From Onchidella celtica (taxonomy: Eukaryota > Mollusca > Gastropoda > Systellommatophora > Onchidiidae): DNA of 64,000 nt. A program made the position numbers and the translations under genes. The notes under the pieces were generated by a model that was given only the letters and a program-made list of their open reading frames with translations, was not told the DNA's origin and made no database searches. This document shows positions 22,986 through 33,875 of this stretch, one piece after another. The stretch is from the NCBI GenBank assembly GCA_963931925.1, contig OZ007574.1, positions 39,190,438-39,254,437 on the forward strand, read 5' to 3'. The stretch's first letter is position 1; each line of letters opens with the position of its first letter.

Positions 22986-23112
22986 CTGGACTTATCGCCT
23001 TTGCTCTACAATTGTATTTCTTTTTGTATTTTGTCCACTTCTGTTTTTGTTTTTCTATTTTATTTTTCAAACCAGATTAGATACCCGGGATATACCTGTA
23101 CTCCCTGCCTTC

Positions 23113-23303
23113 CCTCTCTCTCTCTCTCTGTCTCTCTGTCTGTCTCTCCCTCTCTCTCTCTCCTCTCTCTCTATTTCTTCCCCCCCCTCCCTCTCTCCTT
23201 CTTTCCTCTCTCTCCCTCCATCTCTTCTCTCTCTCTCTCTGTCTCTCCTTCTTTCCTCTCTATCTTTTTCTTTCCCTCCCTCCCTCCTCTCTTTCTTTCT
23301 CTA
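23113..23303. repeat. Polypyrimidine (CT)n-rich tract
   Basis: Nearly 190 bp of almost pure C and T on the plus strand, with CTCTCT, TCCCTCC and CTTTC motifs. Confidence 0.9.
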
Positions 23304-24810
23304 ATAATCTAATCTTGCTTCCAGTAGAACGCACATCAAGTTCAGTCTGCCGTGCGGGTGGCGGGTGGAGGGCCCGGTAAAGGGAGCACAAAAAAAGATC
23401 ATTGTATTTTACATTTTAACAACTCTTTAAAAAGACTTAAACTTGAAAATGTACAATCGGTCAATACAAAAGCGAGTGGGTTAGATTAGTAAGTTGACAT
23501 CTAAGTAAAACTGATTCTGTCATTTTTGAAGCTGTTGTTCAGGCTGCAGAGCTGAGCAAAAAAAAAAAGGGGGGGGGGGGTGGGGGCGAAATCTGCATCA
23601 CCATGAATTACTCCCATCACTAGTTTTTTTTTTATACATGTAGTAATGTTAAATTTAAAAGGGGGTGGGGTGGGGTATAATTTTGCCGCTTTTCTACTCT
23701 TACTGCCTCTCTTTCCATATATGCTTTCCATACATTCGGCCTCTGCCCCCCCCCCCCCCCCAAACACACACACAACTTTTTTTTTTTTTTGGTACAAGCT
23801 GCACTGCCATTAGACTGGTGAATTTATATCCAAGCAATGATGTTTTAAAACTTTAGCAGGCATTTTGCCTGGAAAGTTCGACTTGTTTCATTAAAAAATA
23901 TGATATTTATATAACATAACAAAACAACGCAGAAATGAAAAAAAAATTAAGAAGGAGAAGAGATTAAAAAGAGACATGCTGAAACCATATATTTCATTCG
24001 TTTCATTTTAATCAGTGAAAGTGTTGAGTAATGGAATGCTCGGGTAAGTGAAGGTGAACAATTTGGTGACAGCGTGATGTTTTGTGACAGCGCTAAAACA
24101 TTGCCCATGTTGATGATGACGCGACTGTCTTGGAAGCTCTGTCACTCCCATCAGTTTCTAAAGGTCAAGGGAAACAACATACCTTAAGATCAACTATTGC
24201 CAAAAATTTAATTTACCCCCCTTATCCCATATAGTCACAACAATGAAGAAGACAACCGTGTTCTCTTAACGCGCACTGTGCATTTTTTTTTTATGTGCAC
24301 CCAAACACACGTTTTGCAAATAGCAAATTGATGTGTGCACGAAAAGTTAATACCTAAAATAATGTATTAATTAATACTGGTAAGAGCCGGACCAAAATAG
24401 TAGTTCAAGAGTATGGAATATTAAATCTTCACTAAATACTTTACAGTACTTCATAGAATGTAGTCATACTTGTAGAATATTAAAACATGCCACTACAGTT
24501 TTATTAGCCATGACAGATAGGCTGTGCCAAAGTGATCTTCAAACAATTTCAAGTTTTTTCTTGCCTAAACATTCAGTGCACACAATAATACTTTTGTCAC
24601 AGGAAAAATCTTGCACAACATTCAGATTTATGCGCACACTGACAACTAATATCAAAAGTTAAAGAAAGGAAGGATGGTCACCATTGAAACAATGTGGAGA
24701 ATACAACAGATTTATTTTTTAAGTAGAGCTAACAGTTTTTGTTGAGATATGTAAGTGAAATGTAGGCTATGGGAAAACGAGCACAGATACAGCTGCATAT
24801 CCCTACCACT

Positions 24811-25018
24811 CCCCCCCCCTCCCCAAAATCCCTAACCCTCCCCCCCCCCCACCCCCTCCTTTCCAAACAAAAATAAAAACAAAACAAAAAAAATCACCAC
24901 CGGCACTGCACTGTGGCGACGACAATATATCTGCTCCAGTGTTGTAACTGGGCTGCAATGACACTAAAGCAAATTTTTCCCAAAATAGGATCAATGAAGT
25001 AAACATATATAAATACAC
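24811..25018 (+). mobile_element. SINE-like element S1, copy 3, body only
   Basis: The block CACTGTGGCGACGAC..CTCCAGTGTTGTAACTGGGC is the reverse complement of the block at about 15850-15905. The adjacent AAATTTTTCCCAAAATAGGAT matches the 15817-15837 block. A C run (24811-24850) stands where copy 1 has a G run. The tRNA-like head is absent. Confidence 0.6.
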
Positions 25019-26221
25019 AAAATTGATGTAGCGACTTGATTAAAATAGTTTAAGCTGTGACTACTTTCTTTCAACGAAAAATGTTCGGTTTGTTTAACTC
25101 CTTGTGCCTAAAAAGTAGGTGAATTGAAACAGATCAAAACTCATTTTCCGTTTGTGACCCGGACATTAGAAATTCGCTGCCTCAAAACCTGAGATATAAT
25201 TATATATGCAAAACACTGAAATGTTTGGTAAAGGCCAGAAACATATCTTCAATTGATGGAATGCAACCGCAGCTGTTCCTGATTGATGTTCCATGTTGAG
25301 TATGCTATTTGTATTGATGAATTGAATGTGAGCTAAAGAACGACTGTACTGTAAGAGCTTTCATTTGACTGGATGAAGCTCATCTAAAGGTATATAAACG
25401 TACACATCCTCAACCACATACAATAGCTGGAACACCGCTCACTAGTAAGACGGAACGCCTTCCCTTGTGTAGAGTGTGAGAGATGTGTAAACGCAAAACA
25501 GAAAGAAAGAAAGAATAAAAAAAAAAACAAGAAGAAAAAGATGGCCGTAACTAAAACTTAGTGAACTACACAAATGCAATAAGAAATTGACAAAATGAAG
25601 GAAGGAGTACTGCATGAGGAGCACAGCTTTAGTTGGGCAACTATTTCATGTTTTGGAGTTAATCGCCCAGGCGGGCATTAATCATAAAAACATGCACCCA
25701 GAGGACTAACTCGCCAGATTTGTTTCCCCTGAGCATGGACACTCTGGAAGTCACATCTTTGAAATGTCTATGCAACGTGCCTTAAATGGAAATAACCCCA
25801 AAGTGAATCACCGTGCAAAAGCATCACCGTAGGGATAAGGGCAGGGATAGCTTTAGAGTATTTTGACTTGATGGTGTGGATGTGCGGGACAATCTCAAAT
25901 CAATAATGACAAGGGACAAGTGGATACATAACTTTACTGTAAGATTTTTTTTTTCCATCAGGAAAATCACTGACCAACACAAACTGCCTCCCCCCACCCC
26001 AGTCAAAACAAGTGATCTCGTCAAGTCCAGAAGTGTTGGCCAAGCCAGTCGGCAAGTCCTGGATAAATTTTGTGTTTATTTATTTAATATATTTGAGTTA
26101 TTTTCATTGTTTCAAATAATATTTCAGAAAAAATTTTTGTTTATTTATTTAATTTTATTTGATTTATTTTCATTTTATTTTCATTTTTAAAAAAGTATTT
26201 CGAATAAATTCTTCTCGTGAT
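25019..26221. other. Non-coding stretch, no gene recognised
   Basis: Only A-rich patches and short homopolymers were seen. An AT-rich TTTATTTATTT stretch lies at about 26070-26205. Confidence 0.6.
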
Positions 26222-26445
26222 TTTCCCACTGTATGCTGTCAGCACCCTGTGGCGAATAACTTTGTTTTTGTATTCTCAGACATAAGTAGTGAAGTCTGGT
26301 GATAGATGTATGAAAGCGAAGTAAGTGCCGCGTTGGAAAGAGCCTTAATGAATTATTCACGACACTACATGCTTCATGATGAGGTCATGCCGCCAGGTTC
26401 CATTGCTTGCCTTGGGCCTAAAGTCAGAGGTATAAAGTACATTAC
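26222..26445 (+). repeat. Dispersed repeat R3, copy 1
   Basis: Blocks GCGAATAA, AGTCTGGTGATAG, GGAAAGAGCC, CACGACACTACAT and GCCGCCAGGTTCCATTGCTT recur in the same order and strand at 28045-28275. No termini or coding found. Confidence 0.6.
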
Positions 26446-27407
26446 GGCCTTTGTAGGCCTATACCGTCCATTACCTTGTAATTATCATCGAGTACACGAA
26501 GGCCACCATTTGATTCCCAGCGCCAGACAAAATTAATTGCCTCTCATTGACTGAGTTTTCTTTCGTCTCTCCTCCGCGCCACTCCACTCCTTCAACCTTC
26601 AAATGGACTACTGGTATACACGTTTTACTGGGCCAGCCCAAACAAGGGGAAGAGGACACGAGACCTGTAATCAAGGGACAATCCATAAAGTACCTACACT
26701 CGATTTTGGCAATATTACCCCCCCCCCCAACCCCCTTTCCCCTGAACGCTTCAAATAATTAACACTTCTCCTCCTTTGAAGGTTTGAAGCAATGCCGTTT
26801 TGCACGGACTGCTTGACTGTTTCATTAGAAATATAATTATATAGCCTGTATTAATTAGACTTGATATGCACATAATCCTACAATCTATTTTGTTGAAAAA
26901 AAAATATGATAAATAAAACCAAACTTTGTAATTTATTGCCGTGACAGAAAAGCTTATACTTAAGCTTCACGGGGCCCCCTCCCCCCTCTTCCCCCTATGG
27001 AGTGTGAGCTTTCCATACACTGGTTTCAACATCCCCCAACCCCTCGTCGGCGTACCTACTTTATGGATAGCCTTTATATATATATATAGTGCTTGTTCTG
27101 AACACCTGGACAATAGGTATAGCCAGTGTAACAGATATAATACGTCTTTTTAGTTAAGTAGGTCACCATTTCTTTGAGAGTCAGTCCGATGACTATGAAT
27201 TAAAAATAGCCATCGGTTAAAACCCTACACTTGACTTGTATTTGTTATTATTTCAACATTACCGGTTACTGTGTGAGCGGTGTGGCAGGGTGGATGGTGT
27301 ATGCGTGCATCGTTTGGCAGGTCATAAAATTGTGTGTTTAGATCTTCACTTTAGTAGATTCGCTGCTCTTTTCTTCTTCTCGTCTCTGTGTGTTTTTTGT
27401 GGCAAGT
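26446..27407. other. Non-coding stretch, no gene recognised
   Basis: C runs near 26709-26727 and a short (TA)n at about 27076-27087; otherwise nothing. Confidence 0.6.
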
Positions 27408-27600
27408 GATTAGTTTTTTTAGAATTTTGCCCAGGCTTTGGCCTTATTCGGGCTGCTCTCTTGACTTTCAACTGCAAAGGTATATAATTAATGTGAGCAA
27501 CGTCCTCAAATATATTTCAACATGCCTGCACCGACCAAGGATCGATCCTGGTACCTTCTGCATGAGAGGCGAGCACCTTTCCACTAGACTCTAGGCCAAC
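27408..27600 (-). mobile_element. SINE-like element S1, copy 2
   Basis: The tRNA-like head at 27520-27600 shares CATGAGAGGCGAGCACCTT and ACATGCCTGCACCG with copy 1. The body block TTTGCCCAGGCTTTGGCC..GGGCTGCTCT..TTCAACTGCAAAGG matches about 15958-16015. More diverged than copy 1. Confidence 0.65.
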
Positions 27601-27750
27601 GTATGTCGGCCCCACATAAAATTGTGTTCAAGAGCGATCGGATTTTATTTAGATTTTATGACTCTGGTCTGCTGGCTGGAGTTTAGCTCATCCAGTTCGC
27701 TTGAATGCTTCAGATTCGTCTTACGATCATAAAATGTAAATCCCATCTAA

Positions 27751-27980
27751 TATCCCAGCCGGCAACCCTGCAGAAATCCGACACCTCTAGGACTGACGTC
27801 AAGTTACACAAATAGGGCCTAATTATAGGAATGGCATCGTTCCTACGTAGATGTGCTGGTTACGACGCGGTGCCGACGTCGGCCTGTTGTAGAGGATCCG
27901 TCCCTCCTGTAATCCTGCCATTCCTACGGAAATGCTGTATAAATCTACATTGGATTGACGTAGGGATGCTGGCTGGGATA
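27751..27980. mobile_element. Miniature inverted-repeat element M1, copy 1
   Basis: A 230-bp element with imperfect terminal inverted repeats: TATCCCAGCCGGCAACCCT at the left, and a right end whose complement reads TATCCCAGCCAGCATCCCT. It has no coding capacity. Outermost TA on each side may be a TA target duplication, as in mariner-type elements, but could equally belong to the element. Internal shorter inverted blocks (GGAATGGCATCGTTCC) are also present. Confidence 0.75.
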
Positions 27981-28044
27981 CATCTCGGTTTGTTATTATT
28001 TTCTTCTTTTTTAACCTGTTTATAAACTTTACATTTATTGGGAT

Positions 28045-28275
28045 GTTCTTCTGGGGATTTCACATCGGCTGTCACAGTGTCAGTCTGCAGGGCGAATAAT
28101 GTTATTATTTTTTTGTTCTTGTTCTCTGAAACATGAGTTGTGGAAAGTCTGATAGCAGAAGAATGAAAGGAAATATGTGCCGAATAGGAAAGAGCCCTAA
28201 TCAAACAATCACGACACTACATAGGTCATGGGGTCGTGCCGCCAGGTGCCATTGCTTGCGCTGGGTATAAAGTAT
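28045..28275 (+). repeat. Dispersed repeat R3, copy 2
   Basis: Same ordered blocks as 26222-26445, including GCCGCCAGGTGCCATTGCTT. Confidence 0.6.
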
Positions 28276-29718
28276 AACGATTAATGTCATCATCGTGTGG
28301 TTTGGAGGAGGGGGGTGAGTGGGGGTCACCAGAGAACAGTCCCGTTTGTAATACTTAGTTAATTAATTAATTGGTATGTCTGTGTGGTGTTTGACTGTCC
28401 CCTCACCTCTCACAGATTTGTTGGGCAATTACAGTACAACACTTTATAAGTATCCATCTGTGGAATTTCTCGTTTTCACAAGCCTGATTCAGAATGAAAA
28501 AATATATATATTGTTGTTGTTGTAATTTTGTTGTTTTTACTAATATTTGGTAGATCTACCTACACAGTGGATAACAATTTTAAATTGGAATTTGCCGTGG
28601 CAGTGTTGACTAAGAAATCTACGCACCATTATGTAAACCGCGCGACAGCTGACAATTTCAAACTCGGCCATTTTTACAGTTGTCATTAGATGTCTATTCG
28701 CTATTTGGCGTGATTACTGGGCGTTCTGAAGTGAAGTTTAAATTACGGGTACCGTATTAGATCTGTCTAACTTAAAGTTTTGCTTTTGGCTTAAGCTCAC
28801 AGAGTACATGACTGGTAGCCATAGCCACTGGTATTTTGATAATAATTATGGAAAAGGTGCTACTAGTCAGTGAAACCGATATGGTGCCAATATTTTTAGT
28901 CCTAATTAAATTGTAGTACAAAAAGGCATAATTATTTTCTATTATTATCATGCTGAAATCAGAAGTAATCAGTATGTCAATAAAATATCGTATGTCCTGC
29001 CCAGTGTAATTAAGAGTTATGGATCGAGCCCGTGATGATGAAAGATGGCAATCAACAACAAGAACCACAAACAGCAGGATTACTTTTCTCGAGAGAAAAA
29101 AAATTGGAACACAATAAATAATAATATTTATGTGCCTTTTGTGACCTCTAATTTAATGGTATTCGCTGTAGGATATTTCCATGAAAGTAATACTCGGGTT
29201 GCCATGTCGACTGTAAACAACGTTTAACCTTTAAAACTTTACCCCCAGTGTTGTGTCAACTCGACGCATCATTCTGTCAACCCAGTGTTTTTCAATGGCT
29301 ACAAAACTAATTAGACAGCTGCTGGCCGATGCTAGCAACAGCATTTCTTCCAAATCTGCATGGTCAGTACAAGTTGGTGATCTTGATCCTCATCTGCCTC
29401 AGTGCCTGCTCCATCGAATTCTGGTTTTGAAAAGAACTGGCGCTCGGGCTATCGGATCTAGAGTCTAGGAGATCCAGAAACGTTCTTCATGCAGGACTTC
29501 ACGATATGAGCGTGTGCAATGATGCAGGACGTCGATCCGTACAGGATCGTAATGGTAAGCTAGCGGGTGAGCACTGATTTTTTTTAATGTTTCCTGGGGG
29601 GGGGGGGGGGGAGAGGGGTCGGCAACCTGCGATAAGTGTGAACTCCCTCTGTGACTGTAGCGATGTAGACTAGATCTAGAAAATCTAGTTAACTTCTTCC
29701 ATGTATGAATTGGTGGTA
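28276..29718. other. Non-coding stretch, no gene supported
   Basis: A small frame at 29253-29468 (or from an ATG at 29295) ends just before 29470. It has no recognisable domain, and I do not call it. A G run lies at 29598-29611. Confidence 0.5.
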
Positions 29719-30146
29719 AACAAAAAACGCTGTGGCTATTCTTACGGCAGCCTACCAACTTACCTAGGCTATATTAGTCCATTGTCAGATTGATATGTAA
29801 CGACGTGAGGGTCTAGTCAGTTTGTATCATCGAGGCCGTAGGCCGGTGTTCTTCTGGGCAGTAGTCAGACTGACATATCAGGGTGAGCCGCCGGGGTAGC
29901 TATGTATTGTTTTCACTCGGACTATAGAATGCATTCGGAAGTCCTTCTTGGAGTTAACGAGTGAAAACAATACATAGCTACCCCGGCGGCTCACCCTGAT
30001 ATGTCAATCTGACTACTGCCCAGACGAACATCGGCCTACGGCCTCGATGATACAAACTGACTAGACCCTCACGTCGTTACATATCAATCTGACAATGGAC
30101 TAACAGTTGGTAGGCTGCCGTAAGAATAGCCACAGCGAACAAAAAA
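29719..30146. mobile_element. Foldback (long inverted repeat) element with 9-bp target duplication
   Basis: Arms 29728-29919 and 29958-30137 are almost perfect reverse complements, apart from one extra stretch of about 12 bp in the left arm and a few substitutions. They surround a 38-nt loop. The flanks AACAAAAAA at 29719-29727 and 30138-30146 form a 9-bp direct repeat. Such a target length is usual for Mutator-like (9 bp) or close to hAT (8 bp) elements. There is no coding. Near-perfect arms imply either recent insertion or arm conversion. Confidence 0.85.
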
Positions 30147-31136
30147 ATCTTTGGATGGGAAAAAAATTAGATCTAGATCTAGATCTATGTTGAAAAAAAA
30201 AATTGAGAAGGAAATCTGTGTTTGTCCAACAGGTGCTCATTCGTATTGTGTGCACAGGCATGAAAAAAGGGGCCACAAAAAGGGATTTATTTTTTTTATT
30301 GCTCCCTTCACAAAGAAAAAGTGCTTCAATTGCAGTTTCATTTTAATTCGTCCAGAAGCAATTTAATTTTGTGCCCAAACATCTGAAAGAAATATTAGCT
30401 GTAGTAATGGATTTACTAGTGGTGCAGATAGTGAATAACAAAACAATGGCCAAAGCTGGCAATCGTGGGCTGTTTTCCAGTTTTCTGGAAGAATTCAATC
30501 CTCAGTATTTTACTCACATCTTTTCGTGCATAACAATTATGTATGTTGGTCAGTAGCAAGGTGAAGTGCATGAGCCATGCGAGATGGAAAAGTTGAAGAA
30601 TATTTTTATAGAAATTCATATTGTCTATGAAAATTTTTTGGACACAGATATACATGTATAATGATTTAGTGGAGATTACTGATATCGACAGGTGCATGTA
30701 TGTTAAGACAGCGAGCATACATCATGATATTGAGATTTATGGCAGGAGTATCACATGAGTTACACAACTTTAGTTGTGCATTGTCGCACAGTTTTTCTGT
30801 GGTTTTCATATTTAGGTGGACATGTATATATCATGTTTTGAGTGTTCATCGCTGAGCCGCGCATTAACTATAAAAACATCTAGGAGACTAATATGCCAGA
30901 GGCTCTGTCCCTGCACTTCCAGCTCATGGGCACTCCTAATGTTGCACCCTTGCAGTATCCCAATTGTGTGACTCAAATAGAACTCCTCCCAGATTTGTCA
31001 CTGATTGATATTGGGAGACAAAGGTTAGTAGAAGTCTGTTTTGATCCTGGTTTTTCCATACATTTTTATTTTTTAAAAATGAAGACAACACGATTACTAT
31101 TTCAGCTGAACTGATTCAGACATGTCCCACCAGGAA
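30147..31136. other. Non-coding stretch, no gene recognised
   Basis: A short AGATCT-type run lies at about 30166-30187. Nothing else stands out. Confidence 0.6.
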
Positions 31137-31350
31137 GGAAGGCTTCATCATCATCATCATTGCCTTTCTCACCCTGGATCAGGGTATAGGCCACCAACAA
31201 ACACTTTCCATCCCTCTCTATCATGGGCCAGCCTCTTTACATTATTCCAAGTCTTTCCGCTTCGTTGCACATCATTTTCTCTGGCTCTTCTCCACGTTCG
31301 CGCGGCCTTCCTCTTGATCTCTTGCCCTGGGGATTCCAATCCAATACCTT
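31137..31350 (-). mobile_element. LINE 3' end remnant with (TGA)n tail
   Basis: On the minus strand the fragment reads DWNPQGKRSRGRPR and, after a frame change, VKRLAHDREGWKVFVGGLYP. This is the usual last part of the RT protein in LINEs whose 3' end is a short TGA/GAT repeat (here (TCA)n on the plus strand at about 31145-31160). Only about 200 bp remain and it is frameshifted. Confidence 0.65.
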
Positions 31351-31442
31351 CTTAAGGAAGGCTTAGCGATCTTAGAAAGTCAGGTGTTTGTGAATGGCCT
31401 TTTACAGTTTTTTAAAATAATAAACTTTTAGAAAGATCCCGC

Positions 31443-32638
31443 TGTCACGATCACGTGCGTGAAGATGGTCATGACCACGTGTGTGATGAGTACCTAACTT
31501 ATTTACCTTTTAAACCCAGCTAACAAGCCAAGCAAGCAGACCAGCGATCAACGGACACATGGAGTGAAATTTAAATTAAACGATATTTAATTATAAATGC
31601 ATGACAAAACTTATGTCAAAACATTCAACTCATGATAATCACATACATAATCACAAAAACAGAGATACTTCAAATCTACTCTTGGGGATCATGGCTATTC
31701 TCTATTCCCCGTTTCACATCTAGATCTAATCCCTCTGTCTATAAACTTAACTACGTATACTTAATAGTCTCTGTCAACAGCTGCCCTCCTCGTTGATGCA
31801 GTTTCACGTCTCCAGAGTTCACACGATCCTTTCTAGATCTCTAACTTCGACGATAAAAGGGGAAACAGACGTCCCTGGCTTCACACAAATAAGAACACAC
31901 AGTTCACACCCGCCATCGTAGATTACTAGCTCCTTGAGGGGTTATCAGCCCGTCCTCAAAGACTCTTCTTCTGCAAACACACAGCAGATCGACGGTTCAC
32001 ACCCGCCATCGTAGATTCACGAGCTTCTGATGGGTTCCCATCCTATCATCAGAACTCCTCAACTTCTGGTCCCCATGGCACGACCTTCCACTTGTCGCCC
32101 GGACCGATTAAATTCTTCTTATTGGAAAATACATGCGAACATCATGGATCCCTCACACACCTAACACTTCTGGTCCCCACTGGCACGACCTTCCACTTGT
32201 CGCCCGGACCGATAAATTCTGCGTCTTCCTTTTAGGAATGAATAACTTGGGAACCTTCATAGATTCCTCACATACATAACACCCCTGGTCCCCATGGCAC
32301 GACCTTCCACTTGTCGCCCGGACCACTTCTCGCTGCGTCTTCCTCTGGGAACGAATAATTTGGGAACCACGTGTGTCGAGCTTCTCCTCTACTTATACTC
32401 CCGAGGTTTTTGCACACGCGACTAGTTTAAAGCGAGTCGTGTGTATCTATCCACGCTCGTCAACAATGTTAAAAACCGTGTTTTCCCCTGCTAAGCTCAC
32501 CCCCCTAGACTCGTGGCGCACAAGGCCACCGACCTTCCTCGTGATATTTAATCTTTGATGCTCGTCAACAACTTAAAAACTCCCCTTCTCCCCTATTAAG
32601 TTTACCCCCTCTATACTCGTGGCGTACAAGGTCATCAA
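31443..32638 (-). repeat. Solo LTR of LTR family 2, left part
   Basis: It starts TGTCACGATCACGTG and matches the 57932-59141 LTR of element E throughout. It is continued after the array by 51716-51729, giving 1210 bp in total, exactly the length of the E LTR. Flanked by a 4-bp direct repeat CCGC at 31439-31442 and 51730-51733. No internal region lies beside it, so it is a solo LTR left by LTR-LTR recombination. Contains internal direct repeats. Confidence 0.9.
32050..32390. repeat. Three imperfect direct repeats of about 117 bp inside the family-2 LTR
   Basis: CTGGTCCCC..GGCACGACC, then TTCCACTTGTCGCCCGGACC, occurs three times (from about 32066, 32170 and 32285). Each is followed by a related TTCTT/GCGTCTTCCT..GGAA segment. 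The same set is in both element E LTRs. A second duplication of about 95-100 bp (GCTCGTCAACAA..ACTCGTGGCGYACAAGG) follows at about 32455-32638. Confidence 0.8.
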
Positions 32639-33875
32639 TGTCACGAGTGGAGTGAGTGCAATTAAGGGGATTGCTACAGAGCGGGTGTAGAGTAAGAAGG
32701 GCTCACGGCAGACAAGTGGGGAAAGACATGAAAGGAAGAGAGTAAAATTAACGCACGAAGACAAGTAATCAAAGCGTGCATGTTATGAGTGGTGGGGGTC
32801 TGAATGAGGCGAAAGCGCTGTATTACTATCACTGCAAGTTAGAAGGTCCTACTGAACGGACGCTAGTAAGAGCCCAGCGGGCGAACATAAGGGGAGCAGT
32901 CAGAAGACTAGTGAGAGAGTCTTTCCAGTGATGACTGGTAGGTAGAACGTTGATTGATAATTATGATTGATGTATTATATTATATTCGTCTATTACCATG
33001 ATGTAAATAAGTATATGTGAGGAATGTGGAAGTCCTTGATATTGGATATAGCAATGTGCGCCATGAGCGATAGATGGAAGTGAGTTCATGGATTTGTAGC
33101 GCGAGTGAGTAGTGTGTACTCCGATGGAGGTGTGTTACCGTAAGATGTTTGGTGAGTGAAATGTGAACTATTGTGTGTACGCTTCATGGGTTGTAAGGAG
33201 AGGTGGAGTGAATAGAAATGGTATGGCATTATACCAATGTAATGTTATTCTTGTAGGTGTCGGGGACGGGCCGCAGAGCCACCTCGATGAGCACAGGGGA
33301 TAGGCCAGCATAGGGCCGGAGGCCACACATAGGCCAGAAGTGAGGCTGTCAGTGCAGGACAGTAGAGGCACATAAAGTCGTGGCAGTCAGGCCACGGACA
33401 GGGATGTAGATATGAGCGTGAATGTGATAATGTACTATTGCCATGTTGATGGGCTAGGAACTAATAATGTACTATTGCCATGTTGAGGGGCTATTGAAAT
33501 GATAATGTGTTATTGCCCTGCTGAGGTGCTAGGGGAGTGCTAAGGTGTATGACAATAGGAAGGTGATATTGAGAGACTGCGATGCCAGTGAATTATTAAT
33601 GTGCTATTAAGACCCTGAGGGGAGAGGCTGAGGCCGAAGTGCCTTTAGGAGTAACTACCGGGTTGTGGATCCGAGGGAGAGTGCATGTGAGAATAAGGCC
33701 GTTGTACGGCAGTTAATTTCAATAATATAATGTATGTAATTGCGCTATTATCTGTATAATTATGTTTAATAAATGTGTGAGTCTGATGGATTGTTCTGTT
33801 AAGTGTTAAACTTGTTTGTTCGTGATTGTTGTCCTGTCATAACTTATTACATCTCCCAGTCTGGGATTTGTGACA
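32639..33875 (+). repeat. Array LTR 1
   Basis: 1237 bp, TGTCACGAGTGG to ATTTGTGACA. It differs from LTR 2 at a few positions. Compared with the 1114-bp LTR of element A it has a block of three about 48-bp repeats (33425-33535) and a longer segment near 32705-32790. Confidence 0.95.
33425..33535 (+). repeat. Threefold 48-bp repeat within the array LTR
   Basis: TGATAATGTACTATTGCCATG and its variants occur three times. Element A has the equivalent only once (about 3120-3175). The same triplet is in array LTRs 2-4. Confidence 0.85.

Larger units (their letters stand above)
21348..24810. other. Non-coding, microsatellite-rich stretch
   Basis: No gene recognised. Holds R1 copy 3 (21547-21670), an ATT-type microsatellite field (about 22421-22670), GTT runs (about 22890-22985), a CT-rich tract (23113-23303) and A/G or C/A homopolymer junctions near 23561 and 23746. 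Open frames through these are low-complexity by-products. Confidence 0.65.

Noticed and set aside
23113-23303. Regulatory polypyrimidine element
   Set aside because: It fits an ordinary CT microsatellite; nothing near it suggests a gene it would serve.
22776-23312. 178-residue ORF rich in Ser, Leu and Pro
   Set aside because: It comes from GTT and CT simple repeats and has no domain.
29253-29468. 71-residue ORF that might be an exon
   Set aside because: Composition is coding-like, but no flanking splice sites or homology could be supported.
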